From positions 62,001 through 126,000 of the forward strand of contig WACJ01000432.1 of NCBI GenBank assembly GCA_008973525.1: a DNA stretch of 64,000 nucleotides. Reading direction: 5' to 3'. This document shows positions 54,977-64,000 of the stretch, in pieces. Both the position numbers and the translations under genes were made by a program. The notes below the pieces were generated by a model. That model did no database searches, was not told where the DNA came from, and worked only from the letters and a program-made list of their open reading frames with translations. Each line of letters starts with the position of its first letter. Positions within the stretch are counted from its first letter, which is position 1. This stretch comes from Stenopsyche tienmushanensis (lineage: Eukaryota > Arthropoda > Insecta > Trichoptera > Stenopsychidae).

Positions 54977-57740
54977 TACTATGAATCTCTAAACGTTTTT
55001 ATTGGCTTACGTGATGTTAAAAAATGTTCATTCTATCTACATCGAATTATTATGGTCTTCCCATATATTTTATGTTGTAATATTAAATTTTTTGGAAGTA
55101 AAACACTAGTCTTCCTATGATTTGTATTCATTGATGTTTTTAATTATGTGTCGTCATTCCGCATTAAATCCACATATTTTGATTTATTACATTAATAACT
55201 GCATTATTCATGCTTAATCTCCCTGGGAGTGTGATTTTTTAAATCGTGCATTTTACACTCTATCCCAAATCTAATATATTTGTATAAATATGAAATAAAT
55301 TGAAGTAGTAAAATTTTACTAAAATATATCCATAGCGTATAGGCAGTGCGATGTTCACTCGAAGCATAAATATCAAAATTGTTAATATACTACACGTAAT
55401 GTCTATGTATATTAATTCCTCTTCCAGTGAAATTTGAGCGTAATTATCTATATAAATCCATGCTTCCAGATACGTAAATGTTGTTCGATAAAAGGATATT
55501 TTCAAAATTAAATTTAGATGGTTCATATTTGGACGCGGATTTATTAATTAAAGCTTCTGGAATCGCAAGTCTTCCTAGCAAACGGCCAAATGAATAGCAA
55601 ATCGAAAAATAGCATTTGATTGCACAAATTACATACATGTATAGTTTGATATTTGATCATTCGCCGAGATGTTTTAATTTCAATTTTTTTTTATCGAAAA
55701 GGTCAGATTTTTTCAATGCAATGTGTAACTTGTTTATATTAATATTATATGTTAAGTTGTAACAATTTATGTAATTAACCTAAATGTAATTTTTGAGTCA
55801 GTACATACATAGAATATGAATTTAAATTATTGCAAAAAGAAGCCAGTGTGTGATATAATAGTTGGAACGATATTGTGGCGAAGCAGTTTTGCTAAAAGCA
55901 TTTAATGTATGCACTGGACCCCAGTCATTAATAATATATAATTGGGTTGTTTAGTACCTATCGTAATAATACCAAATATCTACTATAAGATGACTTGACG
56001 TTATATGTGTATATACTAAATAATTTATGTATAAAGCATATTTCTTACACGAGGTGTATACATCTTCATATTTGTGTTATATTCTAATATTAGGTTATGA
56101 ACTAATTTACGATTGTTGAGCTTCAGAAATTGTTCGCATGTTTTATGCAGTGTAATACGGTGGTATTTATGATCAATTGTAAGCAAAAAAGTAAAATTAA
56201 AATAATAACAGTGTATATAATACGCACACACATGATTGATACGTTATATGATATGTAAAAAGCATACATGTATACAGTGGATAAGAATAATATTTTAAAC
56301 CCTCGGCAACGATTATGCTAACATTACTGTTTTTTATTAGCTTTATGCCATTGAAAAGATAATTTAAGTTTTATAAAATATAAATATATTCTAAAGATTA
56401 AAATAGCAACATTTGACACCACATTTTTAAAGCAATTTTTTACTAAAACGAATATAAATGATAAAATATTAATAGCTAATCTTAATTAGGCGTATAAACA
56501 TCCATTAATTGTCTTCCATTTAATTTAGCTTTGGATTTTTCTTAGTAAATTCTTCCGTTGCTTTAATTTTTGCAAATATCATCAATGCAAATGCAAAGGT
56601 CATCCAAATCCAGATGTAACGTTTTCTCGAGTTGTGTGACTAATACGATTCAATTGTGGCCATAAAAAGTCACTAAACATTGATCGGTCTCTCAAAAATC
56701 TCAAAATACACATCATATAATAACAATTTTTTTTTGGATGTAGACAGCTTTCCTGAATAACATAGTCCTCATTGACGAATTCATCCATTGTGAAGTGATT
56801 CGTCATTCAATAATAATATAAACGCGCGATTTGGATAAATTAAATTTGGTCTCGATGATTTTATTTTTACGAGGCGGTTTATCATAGCCGCGCAAAATTA
56901 CATTAACAACAAAGCAATCTGTATCGGAATACGATTGCGCTCTTAATAAATTTATGAGTCACATTTATGCTTAAAGCGGAATAGTATATGTAGATAGGAT
57001 ATTTGGATTTATAAAATTGTTGAAATTGATAGACTTTGATTTTGTGAGTCTATGATGCTATATTGTTTACTAAATAACTAACGAGTCAATGCCATAAACG
57101 ATCTTACAAAATTTAAACAAGGTCACATTTATCAATATCATAACTATGAAAGAAGATCTGAGCGTTGATAAATGTTTAAAAAATTCAATTTGTGTTCACT
57201 CATATTATATTAGATGGAATTATATGAAATGACGATAGTCTGAATTATTTTGTTGTTGAATTGAAATGTATAATAAATTTGATAGCATTAGAAAATTCGT
57301 TTAAATTGTACTACCGAAAGAATAGCATATAAAAATCTTTATTTGCTATTATTTCTTGTACATATTTGATGAAATAAGATTTCGCAATATATATGAAATT
57401 TGGAAATAGTTAACTTAAACTATATTTGCAGTTAAATTTATGCTTTCGTTGAAGATATTCAATCAATAAGTTCAATTGTGATTATTGAAAATATCCACTG
57501 TATATTATGTAGATCTCAGAATAAATACATCAATTTAATCCCAAATAAAAGTCTTTTATTTATCATTTTAATTTAGAATTATGTAATGTGAGTTTCTTTT
57601 TATGCAGGCCTTTTAATGTTATTTTGAAATAATATTGTTTAATATCGATTAAACAAAAAATAGTAGTGAAGCAGAAGAAACTGTCTCATAGCGGATATCG
57701 TGGGTCGCATATAACAATCGAAAAATCGCCTCGGCTTTTT
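54977..57740. other. AT-rich non-coding DNA, nothing identified
   Basis: Only short random-looking frames occur on either strand. No exon-like block with splice sites and no terminal repeat was found. Confidence 0.4.
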
Positions 57741-58850
57741 CAGTCTCGGAACTCAAGACTTTTATTTTCTCTTCAATTATGTACAGATTTTATAAAAGTA
57801 AATATCAATATGCGTTACATATGTACGTATGTGTAAGTTAAAAGAACCATCTTGTTCTATCTGTCTGAATTATCATTTTCAGAGACACTTTCTTCAGTGT
57901 TTTGTTCATCTTTGGAATAATCTCAATCTACTTCTGTTTCAATGTTTTCTGTTTCTGTCGCGTTCTACGCCCAAACTTTTTCATCACACTAGGACCATCA
58001 GTCGTTGCTACTATTTCTCGTTCAAAAACAATTCCAAATTAACTCAACCGACTTACAACAATTTTACAAAACATATTCACGAATGGAATCACTATTCATA
58101 ATGCCTCTTATGGAAAAACCATCCAGCGCAAATAGCCGGGCAATGATTTTTGGAAATGTTTTCCTTTTTACAAAATTTATTATTGGTGGTAGGAATATTT
58201 TAATTCTTTTCGCACTGTTTAAACATTCCGCATTGGTGTGTTTTTATTCAAAAAAATCCGATGTACCCTTTTAAGATGTCTCGCTAATCCAATTGTGTTT
58301 GACCCTTTGCGTGTGATTTGTTTTGGACAGTAGATGCATTGGGGTATCCTTTTTTGTAGTTTTATTGTAATGTTTCCATACTTCGGATTGACCTCTTTCC
58401 GTTATAGACTACAATAATAATAAAATATATTATAATAACCTTTGGAAACTTTACTGGAATTTTTTATATTAAAATCCGTTAACCACCCGTCAGAGAACAG
58501 ACACAAGAACAGCACGAACTAGCTCCTAGTTAGGAGACAAACTGATATTGTATTTATAAAACATTTATCTTTCATTTACTCCTTTAGAATTTTTCTACGA
58601 ATCAATCCGTCCCAGATGTTGCTATTACTTAGAAACACTTGGAGCAAGCATCCGTTCCATTGTTCTTTAAATTCTTTTGATGGAATTCTGGAATCTCATA
58701 CAATATCAGTTGGGCGCAGACGTGTTGCATTTTTTTTAATGCCTTGTGCCCTGTTATATTTGTTTTTATTCAATACAAATCGGACTTTTCAACGAATTTC
58801 AAAGATTTCAGGGGCATAAAAATGTATAATATATTAGGCACGTGTGAAAG
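57740..58850 (-). mobile_element. hAT element, decayed copy 2
   Basis: This copy aligns with 39590-40630, with runs such as CTTCTGTTTCAATGTTTTCT, TCAAAAAAATCCGAT and GTCTCGCTA.TCCAATTGTG, ending near ATATATTAGGCAC. Neither terminus (TAGGGATTCTG) survives. The transposase frame on the minus strand is broken, with only SRLSEFGIVFE-like pieces. The plus-strand frame seen at 58005-58274 is antisense to it and not a gene. Confidence 0.75.
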
Positions 58851-58859
58851 TATAAAGGT

Positions 58860-61800
58860 TTGTATGATTTTCCTCTACATCGAATTTTAAATATAATTTA
58901 AAAAGGTTGAATAAATTATTTAGGTTTTCTTATTAGAGCAGCTTGAACCTGAAAAGAAATATCTCTCATATGCTTATAGGAAAGGAATTTAGTTCACTTT
59001 AATAAACTACTTTAAAATATAGGATTCATTTTTGAGAAATTATAATAAAACAGATTGAATCTCAAATTTAGATAATTTAGAGCTCATTTCAAGGCGTTTT
59101 GATATTCACAATGACTTTAAAATTAAATGATAACTATTCCGGGAATTATTGATATTTTTAACAACTTTTTATTAAAATATTCAATTGAAAGCTTATGATT
59201 TTAATTTGTATACCAATATGATTATATAAATATACGATTTAAGATTTAAGATAAATATTCATATATTAAAAAAAAATTGTTTATATACTGTCCTGAAAAG
59301 GGTGATATTTTTATATATATATTTTTATTAAGCATTATTTATTATTGATTATGTCCATATTTACAGCTTAATTTATAAAAAAAACCAAATTATTGTCGTT
59401 ATAAAACGAAAATGTGAATAGCGGGACATGGACAAAAAAATATGTTTTAAGATCAGTTTAAAATATCGAAGTGAGAATGACAGTTGGAGATCGAGGATTT
59501 TTTGTTTCCTTCGATTATATCTTAAGGTATCAAATACATCGTTTTTATTATGCACTCTAGCATATTTACATTTAAAATTGATAAACACATCAAGTTTAAT
59601 ACTATATTACATCAATATACCATTTTTAAACTATATTTTTTTCATCTTTACTTTATAAATGTAGAAAGAATTTATATTTTTTTAAATTTGCATATAAATA
59701 CATAGGCTACATATGATGATTGACAAGAAAGGATAAATATTTGGTATAAATAAAACACTATTTACTTATTGAATATATTTTAATCAATCAAATACAACAG
59801 TACACTTTGACAATGTTTACAATTAAATGAGTAAAATGCAATATCTATAAATGTGAATTGGTCTTGAAAGGTTTTTAAGTTGAACATGGAGATATATAAA
59901 CAATATCAAGGGCGATAGGCTACATTCTAACAATATAAATGATGAATTCTCGGATGAAATATGACAAATATCTCATTTTTGAAAGCTAACTAAAAAGAAT
60001 TTCAGTGACAGGTTACGAGCATAATAGAGTTCAATACTTCATAAACATCAATTTCTTAATGAACACCTTTAAATATTTGAATAATTCCATACATTTGGAC
60101 ACAGATTTGATTATATATGGTTGAGTTTAACAAATAAAACATTTTCATCTGACATTCCCGATTTGCGCATCAAAAAGCAGCCTTCGTCAAATTTAACGCG
60201 CAATACGCTACTATCGGATAGACAATTTTGTTTTATTTGTTAAACCGGTATAAGAAACAATCTTTTAACATATTTAAAGATACAACTATTAGGTAAAACT
60301 ATTTTTTTTTTTTTAAATTCACAAATACACGATTTTTTCATATTCACGATAAATGGAACATTTATTTGAATATATATTGACCATTTTTAATGACATACAA
60401 CAACAAGTTTACGATAATATTTGATATGCAACAACGGATTATATATGTATATATGAGAATAGCATAGAACATTTATGAATATTTTTTGTAGCACATCTTG
60501 CATAAAATAGTCATTTTTGAATACATAATATTAATGGATTTTGTCTCACACTATAAATATATATATGTACGATACATATTTAGCTACGGCCGTGTTGGAA
60601 TCTAACGCTCGAAAACTTGTCATGATTGGGTCATATTATTCACACTTAAATGTCTTTGCTGAATGTAACATATTAAATCCAGAAATTTAATAAGGAACGC
60701 GGAGAGTAAATGTATAAATTTGTCGCATATAGGAGTATAGAAATCTTAATTTCTGATAGTTCTGCACGATCTTAAAAAAACAGTTTTTGTGCTTGAAATC
60801 ATCCTCTTTTCTTTCTGTTTGATTATATGAAATTTATGCTTTGTATTGCGAGCATTTTACGGTGAAGATTCATATAAAAATAATAAAAATCAGGAGTTGT
60901 ATGTTACATTTTATCCTTCAAAATATACACCATCAATGCACTTTTTTTGCATAAGATTTTCGAAATACTTTAATATCTTTGGATGCGCAAAAAATTTACT
61001 ACTCTAAATTGAACGATCTCGTAGAATTACTCGTCCTTTGGTTTTGAAAAAGTCTGATAAATATATATGTATATATATTTTCTTACTGACACGTTATTAG
61101 AGTATCGATACACACTTGCTCAGTCATACGAAACCTTTTTCACATGCACGCACACTCATAATCTACTATGCACTCGTATACCACATTTAAGATGTCATAA
61201 ACATGTCTTACTACACATATATCTATATAACAACTCTCCCTAGTAAAAAGATATTTAAGACGGTGGGGTATATAAATTATTAATTTAAACAAGGATATTT
61301 GCCTAGTGCAATATTTTAATATTTTTTGACAATTATGTTTTGGGGAGACGTTTTAAATTTTTATCGGTTTCATCCGTTATATATCGTTAATTTGAATATT
61401 ATCGTGGGGAGAAGTGAAAGAGCTGCGTTGTAGACGAGTTGTTTTAAGCTCTTTCATTTCAAGACGATAATTATTTTTTTGACTAGTAAAACACTAATTG
61501 CAGATGAGACGGAAACTATCAAACGAGTGTACGTTCGGTACAATCATGTTTAGTACGTTCAAGAATCGGCACAATCAATGCTTTTATATCGATGATGAAC
61601 CGTGGATATTTTTATATTTGCATAATAAATGTTCGTTGTAGAATCGGACACGATAAATAAACAATCACATAGTCTGTAATGGGGGTTTTCATCGAAAATT
61701 AGACACACGATAAAAAGCGTTTAAAACAAGTCGAAAGCATAATTAATGCCGTTAAAACGTTGTGTTTTTTTTGTAGATTCCACAACATAAATTGTCAATC

Positions 61801-64000
61801 GTCGATTTTGATGGATGTCGGTTTTTGAATATAAAATTTTGCATTATCGTTATAGATACGTTATAGTACGTCTTGTTCCAAAAGAGTGGTCGCCTTTCAG
61901 GGTAGTACCATTAATATCCAAAAGAGGTATATTAACAATAAATATAATTTTTAGCACTAATTTCTTTTTACAAACAAATTTTCATCAGCTGGGATGATTT
62001 CGAGGAAATTTTAGTAATCAAGCGGTGTCACAAGGAGAGTAATTTTAATCTTTTATTTTACCACTTTGCATTCTATAACGATGAACGTATTTCAGTCCTT
62101 ATCGAAGATGCCGCATGGTTGTAAGATGTATCATGATCCAAAAATATTGTGGTCAATTCTTGAAAGGCACTTTCGACTCCTTTTTTTTTAAAAACATATT
62201 AAGCCTAGACTTAAAAATAGGATATCCCAATTTGGCGCCAATTTTGATAATTTTTTACATGTTCTATTTAAATACAAAAAAAAAAAAATTATACACATTA
62301 AATTTGTTGTCGATTTATACAAATTTGGTTTATTAATTTCGAAAACGATTTGATTCTGATGTGACACCAAAATTTTTGATGAGAGATAAATAGAAGATTT
62401 TTGCAATGCAAACGTTTTTTATTTAGGAAACCAAATATACTAAGTACATATATAAACTAGCGTTTAATTTACAAAGTCGGCATACCCATCATGGCAGGAA
62501 GGTTATCAAGTTATCGAATGATTTAGTCGTAATTTTGCGCACAACAGTAATACGTTCAATTACGAAATAGCGCAATGGATGTATGCACATAGCTGCGTTT
62601 ATCACAACTGTCAAAATATATTACGCAATATTCAAATTAATACGATGTTCTATCATCCGGACAGCGCTTAATTCGATCCTTATATAAAATGTAAGCTGCG
62701 TCGGGCGTTTCATAGCCCGTCAGGATAGATATCTCATATTTCATCAAGCATATTTTGACCAATTATTATACGTAATTAAATTTTTAACAATACACTACTA
62801 CCAATTGTCGTTTCAATCGTTCTCAATTTATATATTCACGATCATAGTGCTGTTTTATTTACAAAAACGATGTGTAAAATTTGAATGCATATGCATATTG
62901 AAGTTTCTAAATTGACCTGTCTGTCTTATTTGTAATTCAAAGTAGACGAGTTTCACAGCGACTCGTCGATTTTGTGACATTGGTTGCGTTATTATTCAGT
63001 CCGCTCTATGTTTTTAAATAAATGTGATCCTCGCCGACTTTAAATTGCATATATAAATATAGATTTGGCGCGGGTTTCTAGTAATTTTATCGTTTGAATT
63101 TACGTTTAAAACGGGTATAAAAAGTATATATGTAAGTCTTTTCACGATTTTTAAACGGCATCGAGAGTAATGTTCAAAAATTATAATAAATTTAGGAATG
63201 TTCTATGTTCTAAACATATATAATGGGTCTATAGAAACATAAATACATGTTTTAAAAATCATTTCTTATAAAACACGAAAAGCTTTTTAAACGCTACACT
63301 TTTGATATTGTGTATGTTTTAAACAGTCACTTAATATAATGGCTTATAATAATATACATTTATTTCAAAAGTTTATTAATTTAAATGTAGAGTTAAATAT
63401 ATATGTATAAGGTTTTTTTTAAAGAAACGTGTTTAATATTTTAAACTGAATATAAAACATGGCTTTCTTGGATTAATAATATAGCTGACACCTACGGCTA
63501 CAGTAATTGTATGCACAAACTCAAGCTCCAATGATACTAACTATAATTTAAACATTGCTGAGAGCATTGTGATAATTTTGCCTCATATCTGTATACGTTA
63601 ATGACAATGGAATATGAACCGTAGACCTGTTTTTTTTTATTATGATCATGAGGATATGCATTGATAGATGGTACAATGCACATCGCGAGGAACACGTGCT
63701 GCCACAACATCGATAACTACTCTTGGAAATCATCAAAAAAGATGTTCAATGCACATACATATATATTTGATTACAATACATTTATACAAAGTTTTTTTTT
63801 TTTATTTCCAGCTTAACGTTATAATGTAATATTTGCCGATCTGCGTAAAAGAACAGTGAAATATTAATGTAACACACACATGCTAAACAATTATGACACC
63901 TATTAATACAGACAGATATTACAGTTAAGAAAATAACAGATAGATATACCTAAGTCTATATTTTTATTTTATTCACTTTGTCAACATATATAACATAAAT
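58860..64000. other. AT-rich non-coding DNA to window end
   Basis: There is no coding frame longer than about 76 codons and no recognisable protein motif on either strand. Occasional GC-richer patches (61380-61560, 62500-62720) are not exon-like. It could be intron, or the 3'UTR of a gene beyond the window. Confidence 0.4.

Noticed and set aside
58005..58274. 89-codon plus-strand frame with a hAT-dimerisation look (KPSSANSRAMIFGNV)
   Set aside because: The same element is coded on the minus strand in copy 1, so this frame is antisense and the resemblance is accidental.
1..64000. CRISPR array or prokaryotic operon
   Set aside because: Spliced insect genes, LINEs and TTAA/8-bp TSD transposons show a eukaryotic nuclear genome. 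The only regular short repeat (43409-43536) has no spacers.

Overview
This is an AT-rich nuclear segment from an insect. It has spliced genes with GT-AG introns, two genes whose best-known relatives are the insect genes rhinoceros and RhoGAP68F, and a dense mix of insect-type mobile elements (R1-like and jockey-like LINEs, piggyBac, hAT, mariner, pogo/Tigger). I cannot fix the insect order. These two genes lie at distant cytological locations in Drosophila, so this is not a drosophilid arrangement.

Layout. 1-6.9 kb is transposon debris: a tRNA-derived SINE, a hAT fragment, a large dispersed repeat carrying an R1-like LINE insertion, and a pogo/Tigger transposase remnant. 6.9-10.5 kb is non-coding and AT-rich, probably the 3' flank or 3'UTR of the next gene. 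10.489-24.446 kb is the minus-strand gene for a Rhinoceros/JADE-type PHD-finger chromatin protein. It has five coding exons, every junction agrees in phase, and the protein is 2,674 residues with 2,416 codons in one terminal exon. Its 5' intron holds an internally deleted piggyBac element and a piggyBac MITE. A GC-rich block at 25.3-26.0 kb is the likely promoter. 26-37 kb is intergenic and contains the second copy of the large dispersed repeat, a non-autonomous hAT, a mariner remnant, a piggyBac-type element with a hAT MITE inside it, and two palindromic MITEs.

From about 37 kb to 53.26 kb lies the plus-strand gene for a p50RhoGAP/ARHGAP1-type protein (CRAL-TRIO/BCH plus RhoGAP, orthologue of RhoGAP68F). 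Eight coding exons are supported (45,501-53,260). A short upstream exon with the start codon is required by the reading frame but could not be identified with confidence. The inferred first intron and the confirmed introns are full of elements: a pair of ~600-bp inverted piggyBac 3' ends around a hAT copy, a Tigger remnant beside a pogo-like MITE with an internal minisatellite, and a three-level nest (R1-like LINE inside a jockey-like LINE inside a hAT). 53.3-64 kb is AT-rich with a piggyBac remnant and a hAT copy and no gene I can support.

The two genes do not form a functional unit. One product is a nuclear chromatin reader and the other a cytoplasmic or membrane-associated Rho-GTPase regulator, transcribed divergently from promoters about 11 kb apart. 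The strongest additional content is the transposon archaeology: several insertions have visible target-site duplications, and two have paralogous empty sites inside this same window. I did not find a convincing new multigene system.
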